Shown: one piece after another, positions 26,708-35,160 of the stretch
Position numbering within the stretch: the stretch's first letter is position 1
Layout of the letters: each line of letters begins with the position of its first letter
Source: Chloroflexota bacterium
GTDB taxonomy: Bacteria; Chloroflexota; Chloroflexia; QHBQ01; JADMIH01
NCBI GenBank assembly: GCA_015478675.1
Contig: JADMIH010000001.1
Coordinates: forward strand, 14,371-78,370
Direction of reading: 5' to 3'
Length of the DNA: 64,000 nt
Notes under the pieces: model-generated
Seen by the model: only the letters and a program-made list of their open reading frames with translations
Database searches by the model: none
Told to the model about the DNA's origin: nothing
Made by a program: the position numbers and the translations under genes

Positions 26708-26879
26708 GCAGGCACGCCAACGCGCCACAAAGCGCAGCTTTATCACTGCACTCCGGCCAGGGAGCGAAGGCGGGGTGCCCAGCTGATTGGTTAAAGGGGC
26801 GGTAGGGGAGATCAACTTGTTTGATCGGCGGAAGAAGTGAGGCCCTCTCCGAGCAGAGAGAAAAACAGCTCACGCAGAA

Positions 26880-26904
26880 GGCGACATCCACACGAGATGT
26901 CGCC
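26880..26904. terminator. Hairpin between convergent genes
   Basis: Nine-base arms GGCGACATC / GATGTCGCC around a 7-base loop, between the deoxynucleoside kinase and the convergent DUF305 gene. The U-tract is poor, so it may work from either side only moderately. Confidence 0.5.
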
Positions 26905-26922
26905 CTCCGCACGCCGTTATGC

Positions 26923-27714
26923 CTAAGCCCGCTTGCGGAGTAAATGGGCGCCCAGCATCAAGCCGCCTGCCGCCATCGCGAGAAGAGCGAGCATGAACGC
27001 GGTCTGTACGCTGTCGCCGGCGCCTGTGCTCGGCATGCCGACCGGTTGACCGCCAGTCGCGCCACCAGCTTCGCCAGGCCCCGGAGAGGCAGGCACAGTC
27101 AAGTTGAACCACTGTTGCAGCCATGTAACAAACTGCTGCCGCTCGGCCACCTGGCTGTCAATAGTCTTCTGGGCCAGGTCCTTCAGCTCAGGATGCACGG
27201 CACGGGGCAGGAGCAATGTCGATGCCTCAATTGCCGTGGTATGATGCATCCTGAAGGTCAGCAGCCACTCGCGGTCAAAATCGTCCCCTGTCAGGCTCTG
27301 AAGCTTGGTCATGTCCATCGTCATGCGCTGCTGCATCCCCGGCGAGGGAGGCTCAGGAACCAGGCCGTACCACTGCTGCAACCAGCCGATCATCTTCTGC
27401 TTGTCCGCGCTCTGGGAATCGATCATCTGCTGGGCGATGGCCTTTATCTCCTGGCGGTTCGAGCGACTGAGAGCAAGCTGACCCATATCCAGGGCGCCCT
27501 GATGATGGTTTATCATCATGTTCATGAACGCGATTTCGGCGTTCTGACCCTTCGACGCCTCGATCTTCTGCAGATCCGGTGACATCAAAGGATCGTGGCT
27601 AGCCCAGGCGCGAGTTGGGGCGATCCCCAGTGCCGCAAAGCCAAGGGCAACAACGGCCATCAGGATGGTGAATCTGCCCAACGGTGCCTTTCCCGAATCA
27701 GTCAAGAACCTCAT
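26923..27714 (-). CDS. DUF305 protein with sortase-like C-terminal anchor
   Basis: 263 residues from ATG 27714 (AGGAGG six bases upstream; the 22 extra residues of the longer frame are not needed). A signal peptide (FTILMAVVALGFAALGIAPTRAWA) leads to a DUF305 region made of two similar helical halves, each with a His pair (MMINHHQGALDMGQLAL; FRMHHTTAIEASTLLL) and QQW(Y/F) ends. The C-terminus is a Gly/Pro linker, MPSTGAGDS, a membrane helix and LLRKRA, the layout of an LPXTG cell-wall sorting signal. Predicted surface protein; DUF305 is often linked to metal handling. Confidence 0.85.
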   Translation of the reverse strand: MRFLTDSGKAPLGRFTILMAVVALGFAALGIAPTRAWASHDPLMSPDLQKIEASKGQNAEIAFMNMMINHHQGALDMGQLALSRSNRQEIKAIAQQMIDSQSADKQKMIGWLQQWYGLVPEPPSPGMQQRMTMDMTKLQSLTGDDFDREWLLTFRMHHTTAIEASTLLLPRAVHPELKDLAQKTIDSQVAERQQFVTWLQQWFNLTVPASPGPGEAGGATGGQPVGMPSTGAGDSVQTAFMLALLAMAAGGLMLGAHLLRKRA

Positions 27715-28727
27715 TAAATGCCTCCTGAAGGTACAAATATGATTGTTCTTCAGCGCACTCGGGGCGGTGTCGGCTTCCACATAAGGTTTGCAGCCATATT
27801 ACCAGGTATGTGCCTCAGCCAACAGAGCCGCTCTCACGCTGCTAGATGCCTCTACCACCAAGCAACTTCTGTGCCAGTCGCTATGCGCATGCAGGCACGA
27901 CTTGTGCTGGCATGTCTGCGCGGGAGATGGTCTCTACTAACACAACAGTTGTCTGCTACTACAAACGGGCCCTACGCCGGCACCGCACAAGGCTGGGCAG
28001 GTACACTTAGAGATCGCTGGCCTGGCGGAGTAGAGGTGTGCCACAGCCTACGGCACTTCTCCGCAGCCTGCGTGCTGATGCTGGCTGCCAGGGGCGGGGA
28101 GATAGGTAAGGTTGTGGGCCTGTCGGTGGCTATTGGTTGGCGCGGACGACTACCCACCTAAACCGTTCAGCCCACGCTGGCTTGTGGCGAAACCGAATCT
28201 TCTCCTCCCTTCGCCAGTTTATGTCGTACGTCCCTGGGCCGACTGTCGCACCAGGAGATTCCGGGGAGATAAGTACGCGATCCACCCGCAGGACGAGCAA
28301 AAGAGCTTCCCGTATATATCGAATAGCGGTCTCCAGGACGATATACAAGTTGCAGACAAAAGGCGACATCGTGATTACAGAGACGGCACAGGCCAGGCCA
28401 TCCCGATCATCTTCTCACCATTTCTTAATTTTTCTATAGCCTTATTCTAAGGCTCACTCTGTAAACTGGTTGTGTAAGGCAGTTGGCGTGCGCTAACAAG
28501 CCTCAGTTTTGTTGGGCAGCGCAGGCTGAGCACGCCCAATTCGATACCCTCCTTGAAACGCCCTGATTGAACTGCACTCGTGCAAACTTATATACTCACC
28601 TTATGACGACACAAAGAGTGATACTTCTATGCCGGTAGACGCCACAACACTTTGCGGCCCATTAAGTGGCCGGGGTGCCACGCCGTGCAGCCGGAAGCAA
28701 GCTATCGTGGGTGAAAGGAAGTATAAG
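27715..28727. other. 1-kb gene-poor region
   Basis: No open frame here has both a Shine-Dalgarno and a recognisable product. The best candidate is a minus-strand frame at 28130-28369 (79 residues, ending RWVVVRANQ), which has protein-like composition but no ribosome site. A possible promoter (TTGAAC, then TATATAC about 16 bp on, near 28566-28595) would give the following gene a ~130-nt leader. Confidence 0.5.
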
Positions 28728-30158
28728 ATGATAAGCAGTAGAACCAGGCTATCATGGTTGTCAGGGTTGAGCCTCTTTGCACTTTTAGTAACTGCCCTGC
28801 CTTTAGCACCTGCCAGCGCGCAGAGCAATTCGCGCACCTTCCCACAAACTGGACACACCGTCAAAGGCAGATTCCTTGACTACTGGCAATCACACGGCGG
28901 GGTGGCGCAGCAAGGCTATCCGATCTCCGAGCAGATGCAAGAGAAGAGCGACACGGACGGTAAAAATTACACCGTACAGTACTTTGAGCGAGCGCTCTTC
29001 GAGCTTCATCCCGAAAATGCCGCACCCAATGATGTGCTCTTATCCCTGCTGGGCGACTTCCGCTACAAAGAAAGGTATCCGAATGGGGCAGCCGGTCAGC
29101 AGCCCAATACCTCAGCAGGCTCGGTGCTCTTCTCCCAAACGGGTAAGAGACTGGGTGGGCGCTTCCTGCAATACTGGCAGCAAAACGGCGGGGTGGCGCA
29201 GCAAGGCTATCCGATATCTGACGAGTTCACCGAGGTGAGCGCGTTGAACGGCAAGAGCTACCGAGTGCAATACTTCGAGCGAGCGGTCTTCGAGTTGCAC
29301 CCTGAAAACGCCGCGCCCTATGATGTGCTGCTCTCCCAATTGGGGGCGTTCCGTTATCGAGCCAGATACGGCCCTATTACGGTACCAACACCAACACCAG
29401 CGCCCGTGGCCAGAGGGACGTTAGAGGTTGTGGCGAGCGGGTTCGGCAGCCCCGACGACGTGGTGGTCGCGCCTTCGGGAGATATAATCTTCGGGGACTT
29501 CGGCAATAAAGCGGTCAACGTTATCAGCGGCGGGACGGGGTCGCCCCACGTGCTGGCAAGTGGCCTGGCAGGACCCGAGGGTCTGGTGGTGAGCAATGAT
29601 GGCGCGATTATCGTAGCTGACCAGGCAACCAACCGCATCCTCGAGATCAACTACCAGACCGGGCGTATAAAGCTGCTGCGCCAGCTTGTGAACAACACAA
29701 GCAAGGATGGTGTGGATGGCCTCGGTATAGATCGGGCCACAGGCGATATACTTGTGCCTGATAGTCCTAACGGACGGCTGCTACGGATGAGCCGCGACGG
29801 CACTTCTCTCAAGACGATAGCAACCGGCTTTGTGCGGCCCGTGGGCGCTGCTGTTGAGCCGGATGGCAACATCATAGTGGTGGACGAGTTCGGCAACGCG
29901 GTCTACAGATTGCGTGCAAATGGCAGCCGCACCAGGCTAGCTAGCATATATCAGCCTGACGATGTAATAGTGGGCACAGACGGCAGCATCTACGTCAACT
30001 CCCTGGGCGGCGACATCGTACGGATAGACCCGGTTACGGGCAAGATGCAACTCCTCACATCGGGCCTCAAACTGCCGCAGGGGTTAGGCATCGATAGCTC
30101 AGGCCGCCTGGTGATAGTCGAAGAAGGCCGCAACCGAATATCCAGACTGACACCGTAA
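28728..30158 (+). CDS. Secreted protein: two FQTG/GYPIS repeats plus NHL-type beta-propeller
   Basis: 476 residues from ATG 28728 (AAAGGAAG upstream). Signal peptide (SGLSLFALLVTALPLAPASA), then two ~75-residue repeats (FPQTGHTVKGRFLDYWQ...GYPIS...YFERALFELHPEN and FSQTGKRLGGRFLQYWQ...), a Pro/Thr spacer, and from ~230 a six-bladed NHL/SMP-30-like propeller (DDVVVAPSGDIIFGDFGNKA; PEGLVVSNDGAIIVADQATN). The repeats are common in exported Chloroflexota proteins and may bind cell wall or glycans; that role is inference. The amidase gene begins 77 bp downstream. Confidence 0.85.
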   Translation: MISSRTRLSWLSGLSLFALLVTALPLAPASAQSNSRTFPQTGHTVKGRFLDYWQSHGGVAQQGYPISEQMQEKSDTDGKNYTVQYFERALFELHPENAAPNDVLLSLLGDFRYKERYPNGAAGQQPNTSAGSVLFSQTGKRLGGRFLQYWQQNGGVAQQGYPISDEFTEVSALNGKSYRVQYFERAVFELHPENAAPYDVLLSQLGAFRYRARYGPITVPTPTPAPVARGTLEVVASGFGSPDDVVVAPSGDIIFGDFGNKAVNVISGGTGSPHVLASGLAGPEGLVVSNDGAIIVADQATNRILEINYQTGRIKLLRQLVNNTSKDGVDGLGIDRATGDILVPDSPNGRLLRMSRDGTSLKTIATGFVRPVGAAVEPDGNIIVVDEFGNAVYRLRANGSRTRLASIYQPDDVIVGTDGSIYVNSLGGDIVRIDPVTGKMQLLTSGLKLPQGLGIDSSGRLVIVEEGRNRISRLTP

Positions 30159-30235
30159 TGGTACCCAGTGGGTTGGGCTGGTGCATGGACTACGGTGCGC
30201 AATTAAATTATGGAATCGGAGAGGGAAAACCGGGT

Positions 30236-31324
30236 ATGGTAGACAACACAGAGCAAGAGCCAGGCGAGCCGCCCGCGCAAAAGCTGTATCTCAGCCTGCT
30301 ACAGACGAGAAAAGAGAGAAGAAGTCGCTGGATTCGATGGCTGGGCGCTCTATCGCTATCGCTGGTGGTGTTGCCGGTGCTTTGGCTGCTTATAACCGGC
30401 GGGGCGACTTACTTGAACGCCTCATCTGCCTCACGCACCATCTCCCCTGTGGCCACCGGTTCTACTTCACTCGGCGCCACGCCCGCGATCACAGCGGCCG
30501 GATCGTTTCTAAGCTCAGGTCCACTCCCCCTCACAGCCACTCCGCTCAACCTGCTGCCGAAGCCGGCAGGCACAATTAGCGCGAGCGCTCAGCTGCCACT
30601 CTACGGGCGGCGCATCGGGCTTGATCCGGGGCATGGCCCGCGAGGTGATGCCGGCGCAGTGCTCACAGACCCTGACACAGGCAAGCTCATATTGTCCGAG
30701 GACGACTTCAACCTTGACGTGGCATTGCGCACCCGCGATTTGCTGCGCGCTCGCGGGGCTGCAGTTGTGCTCACTCGAGAGGCCGCCGACACCTTCACCG
30801 CCCCCTGGCCCGCCGACGCCAATGGCGACGGCATAGTGGGCGCATCGGGTGATGACTTGCAGGAGCGGGTGGATATCCTCAACAACTTCAAGGCTGAAGT
30901 CTTTCTGAGCATCCACGCGAATGGAGGCGACCCGTCTGTGGTGGAACGCCAGGATGTGCAGGTGGTATATTGTGGCGACTCTGACTGCAACTTTGCTGAG
31001 CAGAGCAAGCAGTTGGGCCATCTGGTGAGCGACCAGCTTGATTCTAAACTTGCAGATGCGGGCTACACGCCTGACGGGGCGGGGTTGGTCACCGATCTGA
31101 ACACCGATTCTTCAGTTCCTCCTCAACATTTGTTCTTGCTCGGGCCTGTGAACCCACCGAGGCACGTAAGGGCTACTGCCATGCCGGGCGTTTTAGCCGA
31201 GTCGCTTTACGTAAGCTCACCTGAGCAAGCAGCTCAACTCAACAAAGAGAGCGTACGCCAGGCGATTGCGCTGGCATATGCTGATGCGTTGCAGGCCTTT
31301 CTCACCGGAACCGGCGGCAACTAG
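30236..31324 (+). CDS. N-acetylmuramoyl-L-alanine amidase (Amidase_3), membrane-anchored
   Basis: 362 residues from ATG 30236. A basic N-terminus (KERRSRWIRW) and one membrane helix (LGALSLSLVVLPVLWLLI), a Ser/Thr/Pro linker, then an Amidase_3 domain with zinc ligands in GLDPGHGPRGD, ILSEDDFNLD and FLSIHANGG, and catalytic Glu in MPGVLAESLYVSS. It cleaves the lactyl-peptide amide of peptidoglycan outside the membrane. A ~35-residue insert (FTAPWPADANGDGIVGASG) resembles a Ca-binding loop. Start is uncertain; an ATG at 30185 is also in frame. Confidence 0.9.
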   Translation: MVDNTEQEPGEPPAQKLYLSLLQTRKERRSRWIRWLGALSLSLVVLPVLWLLITGGATYLNASSASRTISPVATGSTSLGATPAITAAGSFLSSGPLPLTATPLNLLPKPAGTISASAQLPLYGRRIGLDPGHGPRGDAGAVLTDPDTGKLILSEDDFNLDVALRTRDLLRARGAAVVLTREAADTFTAPWPADANGDGIVGASGDDLQERVDILNNFKAEVFLSIHANGGDPSVVERQDVQVVYCGDSDCNFAEQSKQLGHLVSDQLDSKLADAGYTPDGAGLVTDLNTDSSVPPQHLFLLGPVNPPRHVRATAMPGVLAESLYVSSPEQAAQLNKESVRQAIALAYADALQAFLTGTGGN

Positions 31325-31409
31325 GCCAACCGAGCCCTTCTTTTCGTTTGGCCGAAGGTAAGCGGGCAACAAGCTGCGGCAAAAATCCAACATGCGAGCT
31401 GAGCTTAGC

Positions 31410-31608
31410 GTAAGCGTTCAGACTAAGGGTGGATGGGCCAGCCTAGCCCCCTCTCCCTTCATGGGAGAGGGGCATGGGGCGAGGGAGAAAGCCCCCTCTC
31501 CCTTCATGGGAGAGGGGGTTTGGGGGTGAGGGAGGGTGAGGCTAGGTGAGGGTACGCCTCCACAGCTACTCCTTGCAGATTGCCTCTACCCCTACTCTGA
31601 ACAGTTAC
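31410..31608. mobile_element. MITE, copy D, with 8-bp target duplication
   Basis: 199 bp with ends GTAAGCGTTCAGACTAAGGG and inverted GTAACTGTTCAGAGTAGGGG. Perfect flanking direct repeats AGCTTAGC at 31402-31409 and 31609-31616. Two copies of a CCCCCTCTCCCTTCATGGGA palindrome inside. The right duplication ends exactly 6 bp before the TTGACA of the marR promoter. Non-coding. Confidence 0.93.
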
Positions 31609-31622
31609 AGCTTAGCGGGGGC

Positions 31623-31660
31623 TTGACAAATCGCGCAAAATAGTTTATATATATACTATA
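31623..31660 (+). promoter_or_regulatory. marR promoter with putative MarR operator
   Basis: TTGACA (31623-31628), 17-bp spacer, TATATA (31646-31651). A 21-bp site at 31640-31660 (dyad ATAGT...ACTAT) covers the -10 and likely start point; it matches 16 of 21 positions, in the opposite orientation, with a site over the yceI -10 box (32186-32206). The expected transcript start is only about 8 bases before the ATG, so the mRNA may be nearly leaderless. Confidence 0.75.
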
Positions 31661-31665
31661 AGTGA

Positions 31666-32154
31666 ATGAGCAATTTTATGGAGACAGAGATCACAACGGA
31701 AGCGCCGCCTCAGCAGCTAGGTGAGGCGTGTGGTTCGTCAATGTCTGCGTGGTTATATCTGGTGCGCGTCTACGATAAGATGCAACGTCACCTGATGGAC
31801 CACCTCGATAATTACGACCTGACGCTCGCCCAGTATGACGTGCTGGCTCTGCTCAGCCAGGAGCAAGGTATAACCCAGCAGGCTCTGGCCCAGAAGTTGC
31901 TTGTTACAAAAGGCAACGTGTGTGGGCTTATTGACAGAATGTCGGCTCATGGTCTTGTGGAGAGGCGTAGCGATCCCGAAGACCGCCGCCCTAACTTGCT
32001 TCATCTGACGGCAGAGGGCGAAAGACTGGCGAAGGAAGCTGTACCTGCTTATAGCGAGTTCGTTCGCGAGCACATGTCGGGGCTGACACCCCAACAACTG
32101 GCTGCATTACGCGAGATACTCCAGACGCTGGACAATTCCATCAGACAGCACTAG
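31666..32154 (+). CDS. MarR-family transcriptional regulator
   Basis: 162 residues. Helices MSAWLYLVRVYDKMQRHLMDHL for dimerisation, then a winged helix: LTLAQYDVLALLSQEQGITQQALAQKLLVTKGNVCGLIDRM (recognition helix) and the wing HGLVERRSDPEDRRPNLLHLT. It should bind the AT-rich palindrome over its own promoter. A Cys lies in the recognition helix (NVCGL) and another near residue 22, possible redox sensors (inference). The neighbouring yceI gene shares the operator and is the likely target. No Shine-Dalgarno precedes ATG 31666; ATG 31678 is an alternative. Confidence 0.93.
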   Translation: MSNFMETEITTEAPPQQLGEACGSSMSAWLYLVRVYDKMQRHLMDHLDNYDLTLAQYDVLALLSQEQGITQQALAQKLLVTKGNVCGLIDRMSAHGLVERRSDPEDRRPNLLHLTAEGERLAKEAVPAYSEFVREHMSGLTPQQLAALREILQTLDNSIRQH

Positions 32155-32175
32155 ATGTTCTTTTTGGCCCCATAG

Positions 32176-32206
32176 TTGACGTATAAATAGTAGATAGTTA
32201 AACAAT
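32176..32206 (+). promoter_or_regulatory. yceI promoter with putative MarR operator
   Basis: TTGACG (32176-32181), 17 bp, TAAACA (32199-32204). The 21-bp operator-like sequence 32186-32206 covers spacer and -10 and matches the marR site (reversed) at 16 of 21 positions, including ATAGTA, ATA and TAAAC blocks. Confidence 0.65.
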
Positions 32207-32222
32207 AAGTAGGAGGCGATAA

Positions 32223-32840
32223 ATGGCTAACACAATCGTACAAACCCCGACAAATATCAAGACAAGCACATGGAAGATAGACGCCGCTCACAGCACAGTG
32301 GAGTTCGTCGCCAAGCACATGATGATCGCCAACGTGCGGGGCCGGTTCCCTGATGTAGAAGGCACTATTCGATTCGACGAGGAGAAGATCGCGAACTCCT
32401 CAGTCGAGGCCACGATCCAGGTAGCAACCATCACCACAGGCGCTGAGCAGCGTGACACGCACATGCGCTCAGGCGACTTCTTTCTGGTAGAGCAGTACCC
32501 GACTATCACCTTCAAGAGCAAACGCATCGAGCCTAAGGGAGGTGACGAGTACAACATCGTCGGTGACCTCACGATACGTGGCATAACCAAAGAAGTTACC
32601 CTCAACACCACCTACGAGGGGCGCGGTGTAACTCCCTACGGCGCGGAGGCCATAGGCTTCTCCGCCACAACCACTGTCAACCGCAAGGACTTTGATCTCA
32701 ACTGGAACGTGGCCCTGGAGACAGGCGGCGTGCTGGTCGGCGATAAGGTCAAGCTTGACCTGAACATCGAGGCCGTGAAGAGCACAGAGCAGGCGGAGAA
32801 AGAAGCTGAGGCCGAAACCAACGTCAGCGCCACAGCCTAA
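32223..32840 (+). CDS. YceI-family polyisoprenoid-binding-like protein
   Basis: 205 residues. WKIDAAHSTVEFVAKHMMIANVRGRFPDVEGTIRFD, RDTHMRSGDFFLVEQYPTITFKS and KEVTLNTTYEGRG are YceI lipocalin-like barrel motifs; family members bind isoprenoid lipids such as quinone or carotenoid precursors. There is no signal peptide, so this copy is probably cytoplasmic, and a ~20-residue Glu/Ala tail follows the barrel. AGGAGG lies before the ATG. It follows the MarR gene and shares a predicted operator with it, a common pairing. Confidence 0.93.
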   Translation: MANTIVQTPTNIKTSTWKIDAAHSTVEFVAKHMMIANVRGRFPDVEGTIRFDEEKIANSSVEATIQVATITTGAEQRDTHMRSGDFFLVEQYPTITFKSKRIEPKGGDEYNIVGDLTIRGITKEVTLNTTYEGRGVTPYGAEAIGFSATTTVNRKDFDLNWNVALETGGVLVGDKVKLDLNIEAVKSTEQAEKEAEAETNVSATA

Positions 32841-32873
32841 TATTCTCGCACCTTAGTACTCTGGGCCGCATAA

Positions 32874-32906
32874 AAGCCCGCCTGTAGTTGAACTACAGGC
32901 GGGCTT
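32874..32906. terminator. Terminator between convergent yceI and SLH genes
   Basis: 16-base perfect arms AAGCCCGCCTGTAGTT / AACTACAGGCGGGCTT around a single G (in practice a 14-bp stem with TTGAA loop), with A4 on the left and TT on the right. Usable from both strands. Confidence 0.8.
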
Positions 32907-32962
32907 GCGCTTATTGGTTGCTCGGTGCCTCTCCACTTCTACAATTCCCTTCTGAGGTATAC

Positions 32963-34933
32963 TTAGCGGCTCTGGCCGGAGTTGGGGTCTATCATAAGGC
33001 CCGACTCATCTACCGCCTCGAAATCGGAGCCAGGCAAGCGGTTGAGGTCGTACAGCTCGCTGTCATCCCAACGCTGGTCGGGCGTGCCATCTATCTGCCA
33101 TGCGTCACCCGAGTCGGCCAGGAACATTCCGTAGCTCTTTAGCCCCTGCAAGATCACTTGAAGGCGGGGTGTGAAGCTGGATATGTCAACGTTAGCCTTC
33201 AGCCTGAAGCGTGTACCCATGGGGGGTGCGCTCGAGCTGCTGTTGGTGCCGTCGGAGTGCCGTGCGGGCCACACGTGGCTGCTGCGAATCGTGTTCATTG
33301 GCGCTGTAACCCGCACGGCGTGCGTGATCAGCCCCGCCTCTACTTCATCGTACTTGATAAGCGCGGGTAGTATCGCGAAGCCCGCGGCGTCCGCAGAGGT
33401 CCAGCCATCGGGCCTGAGGGCGTTGGAGTTAAGGTTGAAGATAGCGCCGTTGGCCGCTGTCCACTCACCGGGGCCCACAGGACTTGAATGCCACGTCTCG
33501 AAGAGAGTGCAGTCCCCTCCTCTCACGATGGACACATGTCTGTCACCGCTGGTCGGCACGGGCGTGAGCCATGTGGCCCCGCCGATGAGCGCACCATCGG
33601 GGAAAGGATAGGGCCCTGGGTCACTCTGGCTAGGGTAGTCGGTAAAAGTGATCACCGCCATCGGTTGGGCCGTAGCTACCGCGTTGTAAGGGTTGCCAAT
33701 AGAGAAGCCCTGCCACATCCCCATCGCGAAACCCGAGTGCAGCGTTCCATTCGTGCCTATCGTGGCTACGTATGCATCCGACATAATCTGAGTGGGGAGC
33801 GCATCAATTCGTTTGTTCCAGATGTTATCCGCGGGATAGAGTGGGCAGGGTATAGGGTCATTGGCTGTTATCCCCGAACCGCCAGGGGGTATAGTAGATG
33901 ATGCTGTAGGCGTGCCGCCTGAGGGAGTCGCGGTGCGAGTAGCTGTCCACGCGGCAGTAGTTGGCGTTCGGCTGGGAGTTCGCGAAGGCGTACGGGTAGT
34001 GCTCGCCTGAGGCGTCTGTGTTGGCACGTACGTAGACGTCGCGCCAGGGGTGCGGGTGCGGGTCGTAGTGGTTGTGGAGCGTGTGGCCGTAGGGGAAGGG
34101 GTGGCGCGATGGCCTCGCACACGATCGATCATCTTAGAAGCCTGAGCTCTTGTCGTTGTATTGTAAAGCCTGAAGTATGGGGTGTTCTGGGCGTCGCAAG
34201 GCTCTCCCGGTCCTCCACAAGAGTAGCCACTGATTATACCGTCACGGCTCACACTGTTCACATAACCATAGTAGGGGTTGTCGGCTGGCACATCGGCGAA
34301 GAGAGGAACATCTGGAAAGTAGGGGTCTGAGCCGCCGGCGAGCATGACCATTTTGGCAACCTGCCCTCGATTCGCGATGGCGGTGGGCCGAAAATAGGGC
34401 CGCCGCAAGTCGTCACAAGGCTCTCCCGGCCCTCCGCAGCTATAGCCCGATACCAGCCCGTTCGCGGCCCCAACTTCGACCCAGGGGAAGAAGACGTTGG
34501 TTGCAGGCACATCAGCAAAGGTGTTGGTAGAGGGGAGCGGCCCATCTAATTCTGTGGAGAGCACTACAATTTTTGCGAGCTGGGCGCGTGTTACGTTATT
34601 GTTCGGCTGAAAAGTTCCGTCGGCGTAGCCGGAGATCGCGCCAATCGCGGTCAGGTCGCTGACTGGCGGATAAAACCAGTCGCCGGTGCAAACATCAACA
34701 AACTGGGTGCGCCCGCACGGCGGTTCAGACGCTGCAGCTGCTCCGGCGGGAGTGTATAAACCGCCAAAGTAGAACGCCAGCACAGGAATAGCAAGGAGGA
34801 CTAACCGGACCGCGCGGCTTTTCGGCTGCGCCCAGGGGAACTGTGGACAAGAAGGCTCACTGCTTTCGCAGTGGGGAGGGGCGCATGTCAGCCGCTCGCT
34901 TTGTGGGTGACTGCTACTGCTGCAAACGTACAT
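32963..34933 (-). CDS. SLH-domain surface protein under c-di-GMP riboswitch
   Basis: 656 residues from ATG 34933 (AAGGAGGAACT upstream). A ~40-residue hydrophilic head precedes the signal helix (AVRLVLLAIPVLAFYFGGLY). Three SLH repeats (FVDVCTGDWFYPPVSDL...GYADGTFQPNNNVTRAQLAK; TFADVPATN...; LFADVPADN...), two containing the insert GYSCGGPGEPCD, anchor it to cell-wall polymer. A Thr/Arg/Pro-rich stalk (~280-360) then leads to a ~290-residue C-terminal domain (PCPLYPADNIWNKRIDALPT...MGTRFRLKANVDISSFTP...) of unknown function. It is the only gene in the window with a recognisable riboswitch; expression probably follows c-di-GMP level, like surface adhesins. Confidence 0.9.
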   Translation of the reverse strand: MYVCSSSSHPQSERLTCAPPHCESSEPSCPQFPWAQPKSRAVRLVLLAIPVLAFYFGGLYTPAGAAAASEPPCGRTQFVDVCTGDWFYPPVSDLTAIGAISGYADGTFQPNNNVTRAQLAKIVVLSTELDGPLPSTNTFADVPATNVFFPWVEVGAANGLVSGYSCGGPGEPCDDLRRPYFRPTAIANRGQVAKMVMLAGGSDPYFPDVPLFADVPADNPYYGYVNSVSRDGIISGYSCGGPGEPCDAQNTPYFRLYNTTTRAQASKMIDRVRGHRATPSPTATRSTTTTTRTRTPGATSTYVPTQTPQASTTRTPSRTPSRTPTTAAWTATRTATPSGGTPTASSTIPPGGSGITANDPIPCPLYPADNIWNKRIDALPTQIMSDAYVATIGTNGTLHSGFAMGMWQGFSIGNPYNAVATAQPMAVITFTDYPSQSDPGPYPFPDGALIGGATWLTPVPTSGDRHVSIVRGGDCTLFETWHSSPVGPGEWTAANGAIFNLNSNALRPDGWTSADAAGFAILPALIKYDEVEAGLITHAVRVTAPMNTIRSSHVWPARHSDGTNSSSSAPPMGTRFRLKANVDISSFTPRLQVILQGLKSYGMFLADSGDAWQIDGTPDQRWDDSELYDLNRLPGSDFEAVDESGLMIDPNSGQSR

Positions 34934-34934
34934 A

Positions 34935-34951
34935 GTTCCTCCTTGAGGAAC
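34935..34951 (-). promoter_or_regulatory. Shine-Dalgarno-sequestering hairpin
   Basis: On the minus strand GTTCCTC-AAG-GAGGAAC forms a 7-bp stem whose 3' arm is the Shine-Dalgarno sequence, ending one base from the ATG. This is a plausible expression platform for the riboswitch at 35033-35116, acting on translation initiation. Confidence 0.65.
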
Positions 34952-35032
34952 GACAGCCGTTGCAGGCAATTTTGGGCGACGATAAAGCCACACTGTCAAC
35001 GTTGTAATAGCGCAGTGGCAAATATGTCATTG

Positions 35033-35116
35033 CCGGGCAACCTGGCTGTCATAGCTCTAATGAGCCTTAGATCCAATGGCTTTGCGTCCCCGCCTTTCGA
35101 CGAGTTTGCCTTTTTC
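35033..35116 (-). ncRNA. Cyclic-di-GMP-I (GEMM) riboswitch aptamer
   Basis: The minus-strand sequence has every conserved block of the GEMM aptamer in order: GGCAAAC (35110 down), a hairpin with GAAA (P2 tetraloop), GGGACGCAAAGCC joining region, GGATCTAAGG, the second variable hairpin, and the closing AGCCAGGTTGCC (to 35036) that pairs with the opening GGCAA. It binds c-di-GMP and sits about 100 bases before the SLH gene start. The HD-GYP protein at 54366 could adjust the ligand. No other copy was found in the window. Confidence 0.92.
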
Positions 35117-35140
35117 CTGTGGAGAGAGACAGCGCGGACC

Positions 35141-35160
35141 GATCACTCCGAAGAGTGATC
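35141..35160 (-). other. Leader hairpin with UUCG-type loop
   Basis: On the minus strand GATCACTC-TTCG-GAGTGATC is a stable 8-bp stem with a cUUCGg loop, extended below by GCGG-type pairing. It lies 24 bases upstream of the riboswitch, just after a possible TACAAT -10 (35183-35188), so it may cap the 5' end of the SLH transcript. Confidence 0.5.

Noticed and set aside
27718..28161. 147-residue plus-strand frame in the gene-poor region
   Set aside because: No Shine-Dalgarno (the GGAGG there belongs to the opposite gene), odd composition, no recognisable motif.
28566..28727. Second riboswitch in the leader of the propeller gene
   Set aside because: Some short stems (GGCC...GGCC) but none of the conserved blocks of GEMM or other classes I know.
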